Below are positions 49,904 to 61,515 of a stretch of DNA of 64,000 nucleotides, one piece after another. The notes beneath the pieces were generated by a model. That model made no database searches, had not been told where the DNA came from, and was given only the letters and a program-made list of their open reading frames with translations. Position numbers and translations under genes: made by a program. Position 1 is the first letter of the stretch. The number at the start of each line of letters is the position of its first letter. Location of the stretch: NCBI GenBank assembly GCA_022592435.1, contig JABYQS010000082.1, positions 101,667-165,666 of the forward strand, given 5' to 3'. The stretch is from Cerioporus squamosus. Taxonomy: Eukaryota > Basidiomycota > Agaricomycetes > Polyporales > Polyporaceae.

Positions 49904-52900
49904 TCATAGCGTCACGGACACGCTCTTCCCAGCAACACCGCCAGTCGGCATCACCACCTCCACCGTCTTCGACAACTTCCTTCCCCACCCCTTCGGCCTC
50001 CGACCCACCAGCCCGACCCTGAACGTCAGCTCCACTGTCGGCACGCTTTGCGACGGGTCCGACACCGTGACCGCACCCTCGTCTAGCCTGTATATAACCG
50101 CCGAGTTCGCGGATGCCTGGATGGTGACGGGCGCATCGAGCAGCGACGGCGAGAACGTCATCGAGCCGCCCTGCGCCGTCCAGAACACGACCATCACCGT
50201 CCGATGCTCCGCGTCATACACCGCCGAGACGGCGTCGTCGCTCTTGATCGTCCGCAAGTGCTTGCCAGTCTTCGCGCTCTTGCGCTGGAACTCCTTCAGG
50301 CTCGTCGCAGGAAACACAGTGTACGCAGCGGGCACGTCGAGATCCGTGCCGACCCCATGGTTAATCCACGCGGAGAACAGATCCACGGTGATCTCCCCGA
50401 CAGTCGAGATCCCGATGGCCGACCAGTTGCCTGAGCGAGCCCCAAAGTCGACGGCGAGGTCGAAGTTGCAGTCACTATACCCGTAGTCGAATGTGTATCC
50501 GACATTGTCGTGCCAGAGAGACTGCGGGCGGGAGAAGTTCTCTCCCTTCTTGAGCGCGCGGCCATCCACGTAGACCGGGCCGCTCAGGCGCTTCTGGTCG
50601 AGCACGGAGATGACGGGGTGGTCCGCGGAGGAGTTCGAGGCAGCACTGGAGAGTATAACGTGCTGCACGTCGTCTTCGAGGAAGAACCATGCTTTCTGGA
50701 AGCTGAGCGTGTCCGTGAAGGGGTTTGTGTAGCGCATTGCCGCGACGCCGATCGAACCGGTCAGAGGCGCCTCCGACGAATGATTCCACTCCCGTGAACT
50801 GAGTATGGTCGCAGCTCAGGTTTGTCGCAGCATAATCCGTCGTCGTTCCCGGTATGACTGCGCATTGTCGATGAGCAGAGGCCTAGCTCTGTAACGATGT
50901 CATACTCACGATTCCAATCCCACGCAGCTGCGATATCCTCATACTCGTTGCCTTGGAGGTAGGTATAGAGTGTCCCGTCAGAGAGATGGAAGCCAAAAGG
51001 CTGTTGTTCTCATCAGTTCCAGCCCTGTCACAACAAAAGAGGTTGACTACTCACGTTTTGCGAGTTCACGCACTCGGTGTTCTGCGTCCTAGACGAGTAC
51101 ATGCGAAGGGTGCTGACGTATCCATCCCCACGTTGGACCTGCGAGCTAAGCAGTCAGCATCGAATTTGGTAGACACGAGATGTGAGACATGCCATGTAGT
51201 CGTTGTCGTAGAACATCCGATTGCCATGAATCTTGCCAGCGTTCGCATCCTCGCTGCTCGATGCCAAGCTGTCGTACACCGATTGAAGTGTGTCCGAGTC
51301 CCAGAGGTTTCCGAGCTCCTCAATCTGCGATATGTTAATCTTGATGCTTCCAGTTGCCCTATGGGCCACACAAGGCATGAGTGAGCAAGCTGACCACTGC
51401 GATGACACGAACGGGCGCACTCACTGATTGTCAGACACCGGAAACGTTATGAAGCGCGGAAGTACGCTCTGTCCTTGCTCGTCAGCGAGAGATCTCGCTC
51501 AAAGGACACGATTGAACTCACAAAGTCCCAGTGCAAGACGTTCGTGAGGACGTTGCGGTAGATCATCCACAGATCGCCATCCAGGAGGGTCTCGAACGCG
51601 GCCTGAGAGCCCGTGCCGGCATTCTGTGCCGAGTACTGCGTACCAGCGCCCGCGATCTCGAGTGCTAGGACGTCGTTCGTGCTGCACCCCCATTCATCAG
51701 CTCTCCTATCCACACATAACTAAGTAATCGCACTCACTAGTCCTTCCCGTAGTTCCCGTTGTAGATGATCCCGCCGTGCTGCCCAAAGCTCCCGTCGGCC
51801 CTGATCCCGTCGGCCTTGGTCGCGTTCTGCACGACCACTTCGTTATGGATTCTCTGGTACCCATCTGCGATCAACGTCGCGTTGCTCGTGAGCAGCCCGG
51901 AGTCGATGCCGATCTTGGCGACGTCGAGGGTGTTCGCGCCCGTGAGGAAGCCCAAGCCGTTGACGTTCCTCCCAAACGTGCCGAAGGAGCGGTCGAGGAT
52001 GTTCGTGCAGTTGCTGACTTGGGTAGGCATGAGGTTGTCCTGACCGACGAGCAGGCATGCTTCCCCAACGAACTCGGGTATGCCGATAATCTGTGAACAT
52101 GAGACGAGGACAGAAGCGTGTGCATGTAGAAGAAGATCCATTGCCGCGCCGAGTCAACGTGATGGTACATCAAGTGAAGACCCGCTGCCACTTACGTTGG
52201 AGAACCAATTCGTATTCCAGAAACCGGGCGTGCCGCATGGACACGCCAGGAGGCCGCCCGAGTCGAGACAGCCTGGGACCGTGAAATCATTGACGAACCA
52301 GTAGTCCATGGCGCGCGAGATCGCGTCTAACAAGCTTGAGCTGTTGACGAAGCTTCCCGCGCCTTCGAGCCCGCCGTGCCATGCCGCCGCCATAACAACT
52401 GCGCACCATTTAGTGTACCGAGTTGTTCGGTCCGCGCCGTAACGTACCTATGCGGCTCCAGTGGTCTTCTGCCGGCCTGTGTGAACGATTTGAGTTGAGT
52501 GTTTGACTCGATGAGGCATAGCGCATACCAGTTAGCACGACGCGCAGTGCATCCTGTTGTGTAGTCGATTTCCGAGTCTGGCCACTTGCCATCCTCACCG
52601 AGCGTCGACAGCCTGCGGATCGTCATAAGTGACTCGCTTCATCGCATGACCGAAGACGGATTCGTTTACTCACCATGCGGAGATGTTCGCTGGCGAACTG
52701 ACACCTTCAATTATGATGATGAGCCGTCGATCGCGGATAGTCGCTATGTCAGCTATTGTGCCGGGATCGAGGGTTTGAGATGAGTGGGTGGCACTACTGG
52801 TAGTAGTCGAGGGAGAGGACACGGGCGAGGTAGATCTCGAGCCTGCGGCCGAACCGGAAACCAAACTGAAGGATGAGAGCGAAGTAATCGCCAAGGATGT

Positions 52901-53131
52901 AGTGCCAGAGGATGGTAACAACTCTGAGGATGACGTCATATTCAATGAACTTGTGCTCGAGGACGGCACAGTCGCAGATGAAGCTGTCGATCCAGAACGC
53001 GAATCCGAAGACACCAATGACGGGCTCGAGCTAGGGACAGCTGAGGACGGCGTCAAGGACGACTGCGATGGTACTGCAGCTGCATGTGTGCTTGCCAGGA
53101 GGAGGGCGAGACTCAGTACAATCCCGAGCAT
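49904..53131 (-). CDS. PL8 family polysaccharide lyase, secreted, one frame break
   Basis: Lyase of the hyaluronate/chondroitin/xanthan family, acting outside the cell; polymer unknown. Eleven exons on the minus strand: 53131-52674, 52612-52529, 52476-52448, 52398-52196, 52090-51738, 51681-51522, 51468-51425, 51358-51193, 51138-51055, 51000-50910 and 50857-49904. A signal peptide (LGIVLSLALLLASTHA) is followed by about 110 Ser/Thr-rich residues, probably O-glycosylated. The alpha-toroid gives AEDHWSRI, MAAAWHGGLE, FWNTNWFSN and IIGIPEFVGE. The catalytic His/Tyr loop is ADGSFGQHGGIIYNGNYG. The beta domains follow (WDWNLIPGTTT, KAWFFLEDDVQHV). Intron 51139-51192 seems to start with GC. One extra base near 50757-50762 breaks the frame between FVGGASD and GSIGVAAMRY; the rest reads cleanly to the stop. 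Confidence 0.85.
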
Positions 53132-54792
53132 CCTCGACGATGTTGAGAGGATGGCCGGTCGCTGTAGTTCGAGCAGGTGGACGAGGGGCCGGTCGGAGGG
53201 ACCATGCCGTGAATGCAGAGGATTTTATGTACGCCATGGCGGCTGACAGCGGCTCGGAGGGAGGGTGGCTGGAAGCCTTCCAAGGATGGTCGGGTGATTG
53301 CCCTGGCAGACCATGGCGGCAGCATGGAGAGCGGCATCGCGTGAGCTTATATGTCGTGAGGCAGAAGATGCTCCTTAGTCCCATTTCATGATCACGACCC
53401 GTCGCGAGCAGGGGTCATGCCTGCATCCGCCCGCACGCGGGCCGAGACGCCGCAGCGGCCTTGCGAGGCGTTCCACAAGACGGTTGTCTCGCTCTCGTAC
53501 GGCCTGGGATTCACGTTCAGAAGAGTGCAGTTTGGCAGCGATGCGCCGGAAATCAATCACTCACCGAACTTCCCCCAGGACGTGCCTTTCGTCGCGAACA
53601 TCCGCAGAGTGCTCCCGGGCGGTCGTCCTGAGTCCCGAGACCAACCTTCCGGCGCTCTCCTCGTGTTGGGCACATCGGCGCTGCGTCACATGAGATCCTC
53701 CCAAGACAGATGTTGGAAGTACTTTCTGATGAGGATCGTGCGTGCTGCAACATCGTGGCTCAAGTGGTCTGGCTATTGAGATGCCAACCAGGCGAGAGGA
53801 GGTGCGAGTACAAATGCAACACGTCACGCTACTTGCACGCTACCATCATAGATTCTCGAGTCCCATCGCCGTCTACGGCCTCATGACGTGGCTCACTAAC
53901 TATTGAATTCCTCAACAGTAGACCTAATGCATCCAAGGCTAAGCTGAGGAGCTCAAATTGCCAAAGACAGGGTAGAACGTGTACCTACCCATCATCATGG
54001 TCGATACTACCCATCCATCGTCGGCCAACTTGGGTCCATTTCGTGGTTGCCATTCGCATGCAGAAGTATCCAGAGCGGTGCTCGCGAGGGCAGTGATACC
54101 AGTGAGACGATTGAAGCCAAGATAGCATGAGATACTCGTGGTTGCAAGTGGGCCGGGAGTGCGGCGGGCTTGGTGGCGGGAGAGTCAATTATCAGATAAG
54201 ATTGTGATAAGTCCGACTGATCAGATTAGATCCTCAGCAGTCGGCTGTCGCTCCTTCGCTAGCAACGTCGACCGTCGCAAGACCTGCGAATAGTCGGAAT
54301 ACTGGGATGCTTGAAATGGTTTGGAACACTCACCTGCACTGCTCGTGACGTACTGACTGCCTCAAGGAGCAAGTTCATCGTCGCTTCAGCGACTTCTGAG
54401 GTAGCTTCAAGTTGCAGCAAAGTGCCAAAGTCCTCTTGAGTCAAGCCGCAAGCCGACATATCATAGTGAGCTCCCGCCCCATGGGACCGTGCTCACGATG
54501 TCCCACGATAAACAACTCGTTGCCCATACCATACAGGCGGCAAATGATACTACTTCAAGCATAACGATGCGCTCATCTGCATTCCAATGCGCCTCCACAC
54601 CGGCAAGGAAGCGGACGCTGTTTCCACACGATATCGTCACTTCTAGCATTACGGACGCACAGAGGCATCTCACGTACCTTTCTCTGTCGTTGCAGGTAGC
54701 GATGGCGACCCAGGAGCAACACCTCGCCCTACTGGGCCCCGGACGCTGGGACCCCTCGCTGCCCTAACGATCCTACAACATCCCGTTTGTAG
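53132..54792. other. Gene-poor stretch between lyase and gene A
   Basis: Holds the lyase promoter. An open frame at 53417-53779 (+) has no recognisable domain. On the minus strand, 54259-54673 contains two mildly hydrophobic frames that I cannot join into a gene. Nothing supported. Confidence 0.4.
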
Positions 54793-55788
54793 TCAGTTCA
54801 TCTCTAGCTCACGTAGGGGCGCTGACACGACATACCGAACCAGTGCGTCGTACTCCTTGACGAACTCGAGCGGACTTGGGATGTCCGCCTCTTCCGGGAA
54901 CTGTGCTCCAAGATCGAGCCAGACATTGATGACGGGAAGCAAGTCGTCTTCCGCTTTGTAGGTGAGCCCATAAATTTCGAGCTCTGCGATGTCGTCCATA
55001 GTATCCTCGGACGAGCTGAAGGGATAGATACTGGACGGGCTTGCGATATTGTCGTGATCTTGCTCCGCGACCGTGCCTCCAGCCCGAGGATCAGTGTCCT
55101 TAGGCTTGGTGGTGTTCCCCGCCCCGCTGTGTATGACTTGGTGCGACTTCTCTCCACACGCCACTTTCTGCGCCGCTGCTCGAGGGGTCTTGCCAGCAGC
55201 CTCTGCGGCTCTCATGGCGGCCGCACTCTTTGCGAAGTCCTCCGAAAAGAAGGCTTCCATGTCGATGTGTTGTATGCCAGGAAGCTTCGCAACCGTCCCC
55301 TCGTTGTACTCGGTGTAGGCGCGTGTCGCCACCCGCACCCTGCGCTCCATCCCCAGGCCGGTCCAGTGGTAGCAGTTTGAGAATGGGAAGGGTCCGCTCG
55401 GCCGGACGGACGGACGGTTCGTCGTGTGATCGACACATGGGTAAATGGGAATACACATATCTTTGGTTGAGTAGCGTCCGGGGTCGTTCGGGCGTGGACC
55501 GGGTCCGACGAGGTAGACCGTGTACTTGCACCAGGGGTCTTGTGGGAAGGGGAGCTGGAGGGCCTGTTGTATCGTCGAGCTTCATACTTCGAAACCACCT
55601 GGTCATTGAACACTCACCGTACAACAGTAGATGATGCATTTGGCGGTTCCGAGTGCTCGAGCGGCTTCATGGGCCTTCGGATCGTCGATCCCCTTCAGAG
55701 TGGCTTCGACATTGAGTTGTGCCACTCCGTATGCACCGGGGAGCGGACAGTAACGGGTGTGAGTGCGCATGGTGGTTGTGACGGACAT
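54793..55788 (-). CDS. Gene A: unknown protein with FPFSNCYHW motif
   Basis: Two exons, 55788-55618 and 55563-54793. The start is 55788, or the in-frame ATG at 55770. The protein has an N-terminal domain beginning YGVAQLNVEATLKGI and AARALGTAKCIIYCC. The second exon continues LQLPFPQDPWCKYTVYLVGP, DMCIPIYPC and PFPFSNCYHWTG. A variable, charged, probably disordered middle follows. The end is a conserved patch with LPVINVWLDLGAQFP, EFVKEYDALVRYV. It is clearly paralogous to gene A' at 57902-58863, with the intron at the same place. It is transcribed away from gene B, with 394 bp between the starts. No signal peptide, membrane segment or known catalytic motif. Function unknown. Confidence 0.7.
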
Positions 55789-56182
55789 GTTATGAAGAAG
55801 GCAGATGATGAACGGTACCCCAGATTGCGCTTTTATGCACGCAGCACAATGAACCCGGATGGTTCCGGACAAACACAAACCTCCTTTGTCCGGCACCATC
55901 GTAACCACCTTCGGCTCAAACCGGCACGCGCCTGCCCTACAGGCCCTCGCACGCTCTGCGCCCACATCATAGTAATAGTAAGGGATGTTCATTGTTCCTG
56001 GGAATAGGTTCTGAAACGATCCTCGGACATGTGACTAGAGGACAGAAACGGGAGCGTGTCCTCTGCAGATGTGACGTTGGGCAACCGAACCCTGCATTAC
56101 CGTGCTTGACCTTGAACCACCGGGCTGTTACCGGCTCCCTCTCCAGCTCTCCCCTTGAATATCCCCACCTACCCTTCATCTC

Positions 56183-57276
56183 ATGCCCGCTACCAACCAG
56201 CAAGACGGCACCATCCCACCAACCACAACACTATCGACACCACGTCTCCCCAAACCACCTGTTCTGGGTCAAGTTTGCTATGTCTACGAGAGCATCGCTA
56301 CCCCGATCGAACTTATATTCCTCCGCACGCATGCCATACAGGCCCGCCCCGATCTCGTGCAGCAGTGCCAGGAGGCCCTCGACCGAATCCACGCAGCAGG
56401 CTCGAAGATTGGCAAGGTTCGCCCGTGCATCGTAATGCGTCCGGCCATCTCAGGTCTCCGCGCCGAGACGGTCTGCCTGAAAGGCACCTTCGGCGGTGCC
56501 GATCCTGCATCCATGGGCAAGGTATACAAGCATTTCGTTCGAGGCATATTCCCAAATCGCGGCCTGCCTGGGTCTCGGCACATGCACCTCGTCCCGGAAG
56601 GGCGGCAGGAGAAGTCATGGGTGATCGCGTTCGAGTTCGAGACGATGCGCCCAATTGCGGATACGTGGTCGAAGGCTGCCCAGGCTGGCGGGTATCATGG
56701 CGGTTTGCACAAGCGTGGGCCGCGTCGAAGAGGTGCCGAACCTCAGCACTTGGAGAAGATCTCCCAGGCGATCCTGCGAGATGAATGCGAGACGTCTTTC
56801 GACGCTTGGCAGGCCGAGTGTCAAGATCACCCTGAGACGGCCGTGGAGTCCCTGGAAGAACACAGAGTAAGTGGTTTCGCGATTGATGCACAAACCACCT
56901 CGCTGAGTGACAACTGTCCAGAAACAACGGCATCACGCTAGTCGGACCACCCTCAACAGCTCTGCGAGCTCTCTGAGTTTGAATGCCCCCTCGACCGGTA
57001 CCATGACGATGGATGCTCTTCAAGAGGATGACATTGCAGATGTGAAGAACGACGCGAATCAAGCCTTCCTCCCACAGGATCCCTGCGAGATATGTGCGAC
57101 GCGGAAGCTGAAGGTCTGTCGTCCGAACACATTGGCGACAGCGCCATTGCCGCGGCAAGAGAATATGTACTCACTGGGCTCTCCAGGCTTCCAAGACGCG
57201 CAAGAAGTCTTCGATCTTCTCTCTGCGGAGTGCGAGGTCCTTCTCCAAGGTTCAAGATCTCAAGGCAGCGCCGTAA
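56183..57276 (+). CDS. Gene B: unknown protein with IGKxRPCI motif
   Basis: Three exons, 56183-56866, 56922-57113 and 57187-57276, giving about 321 residues. After a Pro/Thr-rich start comes a compact domain: GQVCYVYESIATPIELIFL, SKIGKVRPCIVM, HMHLVPEG and SWVIAFEFETMRPI. Then comes a helical part with several Trp residues and a low-complexity tail rich in Ser, Lys and Arg (KTRKKSSIFSLRSARSF). It is paralogous to gene B' at 59499-60710. The core (a G-x-V strand, then K-x-RPCI) is reminiscent of small SH3-like barrels such as PemK/MazF-type folds, but this is only a visual impression and no activity is implied. Head to head with gene A, sharing a 394-bp intergenic region. Confidence 0.65.
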
Positions 57277-57901
57277 GGATTCCGAGTTGGGAAGTCGGTA
57301 CCACTTTGTCTTTGAGATTGTGTATTATCATGAGTGGCCACCTTTCACGAGTTCGCGTTCGTGTGCTTCCGCACGATAGAAGGTACCGGTGGCATCAGGA
57401 CTCGCGGGGCAGACCCTTGAAGCGGACAGTAACGGGATTCCTACAAGTACATAGGTGCCTCTCCTGCCACCGATCAGCTCATCCTCAAACATACCACGGT
57501 TGTTACAGAGCAACGCTGTCTTTCTTCCTTTGTCCGGCGCGACCCGAATCCATTGTCTCGCGTACAGGTACGAAGGTGAGGTCCCATATCTGCCCGAGTC
57601 ACACTGGCTAACTCAGGCGTATAGATGTGAGGTTGTGACGCGAGGGGAGCTATTGTACACGGAAGACGGATCGAATAGTCTTCATCACGGCGGCAGGCAC
57701 TCCTAAGGGATAGAAGCTGCCTCAGCATAAATTGCAACCAATACCATGCCGTGCAGCGCGGACATACCCTTCAAGCGTTCAAGCACCGTCACGTCTCGTG
57801 ACTCTGCCACTGCTTCCCCGCTGGCAACAGAAGGCTGCCCCGGCTTGCCTGCCCCAGCTTGCCGCACCTGTAGCTCCTTCACGATCCTGATCAGGCGGCC
57901 G
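57277..57901. other. Spacer between the two duplicated gene pairs
   Basis: No supported gene. The frame extending to 57611 reads through gene B's second intron and does not look coding. Lies between the 3' ends of B and A'. Confidence 0.45.
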
Positions 57902-58863
57902 TCAGCGAGATGCGTGAAAGGGCAAAGGCACCACGCACTCTGACAGCGCACGACACTCTTGGATGAACGCAAACGGGTCTGGAATCGCGTCGTGATCCAC
58001 ATGCGCCGGGAGGTCGAGCCAGCAATCCACGACGGGAATCATAGCTCGCTCGCTGTTGCGGTCCATCCCGAAAACGTCGATGCTTGTCAAAGCGATGTCC
58101 AAGTCGTCTTCGGAAGTGAGATGAGCAGAGAGCTCCGGCGGAACGGGACCTTCGCAGCTGTAGTCGGTGAAACCGCTGATAGAAGCGCCACAGTCCTCGA
58201 GATCGACGTCGTGCGCAGGATCCCGAACGTACTGGTGCTCCGGTTGAGGGTGCTCCTGTGGCATGTCCGAAGCAGTTGGCTGTTCCTTTGCCGCTCGCTG
58301 AGCCAGCATGTCCCGTACACGATAGCTGTCGTCCTGATAGCAGTCGTCCATGTAGACCTGTTCGACACCGGACAGTTCCACGTGGACCTCGCCCTCCTTC
58401 GCGTCATAGATTTTCTGTTTCACTCGAACATCGAGATGCGTGTCCGCACCAAACCAGTGGTAGCAGTTGGAGAAAGGGAAGCTGGGCTTCGGACGGACGG
58501 GTGCGCGGCCGGAGGGATGCTCGGTAGCAGGGAAGATGGGGGCACACATGTCCTCCGGGATGCATCTGGCCTCGTTGGCGGGACGGAGTCCGGGGCCGAC
58601 TATGTATACTTCGTATTTAAAGTCAGGGTTCCGCGGAAATGGCAGCTCGAGCACCTGTACTAGCAGCTCAGGATGTCTCGCGGTGGCATGGTGACGCAAC
58701 GGTAGAACGCACCGTATGAAGATATACGAGGCATTTCAAGGGTTTGAGAGCGCGTGCTGCTTCGACCGCCTGAGAGTCAGGATCGAGGCCTTGCAGAGAT
58801 CCTGCAACGTCAAGTTGTATCACCGCATATGTCATCGGAAGTGGGAAAAAGAGCTTCGGCATG
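57902..58863 (-). CDS. Gene A': paralog of gene A
   Basis: Two exons, 58863-58713 and 58654-57902, about 300 residues. The intron sits in the same place as in gene A, after the HT/CT residue pair that ends the first domain. Matching segments: YAVIQLDVAGSLQGLD, AARALKPLKCLVYL, LELPFPRNPDFKYEVYIVGP, DMCAPIFP and SFPFSNCYHWFG. The C-terminal patch is MIPVVDCWLDLPAHV, FIQECRALSECVV. The middle, between the FPFSNCYHW motif and the end, is acidic and diverged from gene A. It is transcribed away from gene B', with 635 bp between starts. Function unknown; probably cytosolic. Confidence 0.7.
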
Positions 58864-59498
58864 TTGATGGTGGTCGAGAGTGCGAAGAAGAGGAGAGTTG
58901 TAGCGGGGACATCGTGCGTACGACGAGTGCTTTTAACTGTCCACACTGAACAAAGGAAAAGGCCATCATGATCCGCGCCATAGACTATAGTGGCAAGATT
59001 AGGAGCTGGATACAATGGGGTTTGTGAAAGACTCAGAGAACCCGCACCAAGCAGCGCCACAACAAATGTTTGGCTTTGTTGTTTCCGGTGGCTGAGGGTG
59101 GAAGTTGAGGCAAGAACGTTTCTTTGAAACTAACTCCTACCGCGCACAGGCTCCCTTACTTTACTACTTCCTCGTACTATCCTACGACGGCTGTTATCAG
59201 GCTTCGACATATGGCTGAGCTCACGAGAGCTGGTTCGAGTCCTGCCGTTCAAGCGACGACGCCTGCACAATACCGGGACATTGAAAGGTCATCCGCCGTG
59301 CCGGACCCCAATTCGTTCTCATTTCGGACTCAACGCTTTGCGCCACAGCTATGATCCGAGCGCAATGCACCATCGCTATAACCAAAAGTTCTCCGAAGCG
59401 CCTTCAATGTAAGATTTAACGGGCCCAGCTTTAGATGGCTGAACCGCCCTCACACTCATCGGTCTGGCTACCCTCGAACTTCTCTCTTCCCTGGAGCT
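58864..59498. promoter_or_regulatory. Shared divergent intergenic region of A' and B'
   Basis: The 635 bases between two divergent start codons, with no coding signal; any shared control of the pair must be here. No box could be named. The equivalent region of the first pair is 55789-56182. Confidence 0.4.
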
Positions 59499-60710
59499 AT
59501 GGCTCTCGGCGACTGTCCAGACTGCATTAATCCGCCCCAACCACCACCATCGCTCAACGCGTTCGCACCGCCGCCCGCTTACGCCGCCGGCCACGTCTGT
59601 ACGATCTTCGAGTCGCTTGCCACTCCTATCGAGCACATCCTGCTCGGAAGTCCGGGTATTCAGGACAACCCCGAATCGCTGAAGCGCTGTGAAGATTCCC
59701 TAGCAGCAATCCAGGCAGAAGGCTCGCTGATCGGCAAGAACAGACCTTGCATCATCCTCAGTTCCGTCGAGGGTGGCGAAACCACCGGCGTCAACTTGAT
59801 ACTTTTGGGCACTCTCGGGATGACACCGTACAACGAGCTTCCGCTGCTGTATCGTCTCTTTGTAAGCGCCGTCTCGCCGAACCCTTTCTCAGGCTCTCCC
59901 CACTTCCACATCGTCCCGCCCTGGACGAACCCACACCAGTGGGCGATTGCCTTCGTCTTCAGGAGCACGCGCCCGCTGAAGGGCCTGTGGCCTCGCGCAC
60001 GAAGTGACCTACAGCTCCCTAACGGAGAGATCGTGTCCACTCCCTCCCCGTACTGCGTCGGCACCAAGCCGATCTACCGAGCCAGCCCGGCGACCCGCCC
60101 TCTCATACTCCAGAAGTGTCGCTCAAATCTGGAAACGTGGTCTGAGCGGTGCATCGCCGACCCGACCCTCGTAGTCCAGTGCGAGGAAGGGTTCCGGGTA
60201 CGTGGACATTCTGACTGAGTCAGCTCACTGGCAGCTAATCTCTCCCTATGCTCAGGAGAGCCGCTTCCAGGGGAATGACTGTTCAGCGTCCCGGAGAAAC
60301 TCGGTGGTATGTCATGCGTGCGAGTTGTCGGCACGCGCGTACTCACCACAACGCATCTGGTACAGGATACGTGTGCAAGTGTAGAGTCCTACCAGACCAA
60401 CCACGGTCGACGATGGTTTTCACGCTGCTCGACCCCGTTGGGGCCACTTCCTGAAGAAGGCAACAACGTCGCTAGAGCGAGTGAAGCTGGAGTCAGCAAG
60501 GGGATCAATACCGCTCCGTCTACTCCATCTCGCAGCCGTCGTTCGAGCCTCAAGGTGAGTGTTTCCCGGCGTTCTCTCCCAACCGGTTGTTTTTCTCGAA
60601 TAATGTTCGATTTCTTGGTGCAGAGGCAAGGTGGTGAGGCGTACAGCCCTTCCCCTCGGAAGGTCCAGAGCAAGGGTTCTTTTGACAAATACGGAGTTCA
60701 GCTCACATGA
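59499..60710 (+). CDS. Gene B': paralog of gene B
   Basis: Four exons, 59499-60197, 60256-60306, 60366-60554 and 60624-60710. The N-terminal domain parallels gene B: GHVCTIFESLATPIEHILLG, SLIGKNRPCIIL, FHIVPPWTNPHQWAIAFVF and RPLKGLWPRA. Next come a helical part (LETWSERCIADPTLVVQCEE) and a basic, Ser/Pro-rich tail (TPSRSRRSSLK). The intron after EEGFR matches the one after EEHR in gene B, which supports common descent. No signal peptide or membrane helix. Function unknown. Confidence 0.65.
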
Positions 60711-60789
60711 GTGAGGCTTGTGGCTGTATGACTGGTTGCTGTGAGCAGGTTGTACATCATGTCCCACGCTTTCCTCGAGACGGGCTCAT

Positions 60790-61480
60790 GTGGCAGATTG
60801 TGTCACGGTTGAATTGCGAGGTCTTGTAGTCATTGGGCCGCACCTGGTAGAGCGCCTACTTATGTACTATCAGCGAGAAAGTGCAAATTTTGCCCTTCGA
60901 CCCGCATTTGACCGTCGCGCAGTGCGACACATACATCTTCCTCGTTGGCGCGACGGGCGAGTCGACATCGGCAACGACTCATTGCGTTCCGGTGAGTGGC
61001 CCTGGCGCTTCTCGCGGTTTATCCAGCACGCGAAGGCGGAGGGCCCTGACCCGACGGTCGTCGTGCGGCTCACGACGTTCCTGAGAGCTCTACAATATGA
61101 CCAGGTCTGGGTATGTGTTTTGTTTCATGTTCACCCTTCCACTGCTCTTGCTCGCGGCGCTGGACTGGATCGTGGGCACCGAGCGCAGGATCAATTGCAG
61201 CCTATACGTCGTCGCCGTTGCAGTACCGGCGCATAGTTGTGAGGATACTGACCGAACTGACTATACACTGCACCCATAGATAGGTAACGGAAAAGTCCAT
61301 GTACATGTTCTCAGGCTTGGGATGCGTTGTGTCGTCAACTATCGCGCTCTTCATCTCCTTCCTGCGCCCAGCTGTCGTCCATCCTGTCACGCACGAAGCG
61401 GTCGGCGACACAGATCCTCCTCCACCTCCGCCTCCGCAGTCACATCTGCTTTCCCTGCTCAACTTCCTCCTCCTCTCCTC
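60790..61480 (+). pseudogene. Possible degraded P-loop-type gene fragment
   Basis: Two overlapping frames contain pieces that look coding but do not join cleanly: DTYIFLVGATGESTSATT (a Walker-A-like start lacking the GK), and PTVVVRLTTFLRALQYDQVW. The order resembles fungal AIG1-like GTPases (GATGSGK..., then a helix before a VLFHVHP-like strand). The lost GKS and frame conflicts suggest a remnant. Very tentative. Confidence 0.25.
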
Positions 61481-61515
61481 CTGTTCCTCCTGTCCCTCTG
61501 CCGCCTACCTTCGTC

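Noticed and set aside
53417..53779. 120-residue plus frame upstream of the lyase
   Set aside because: No recognisable domain and no splice continuation.
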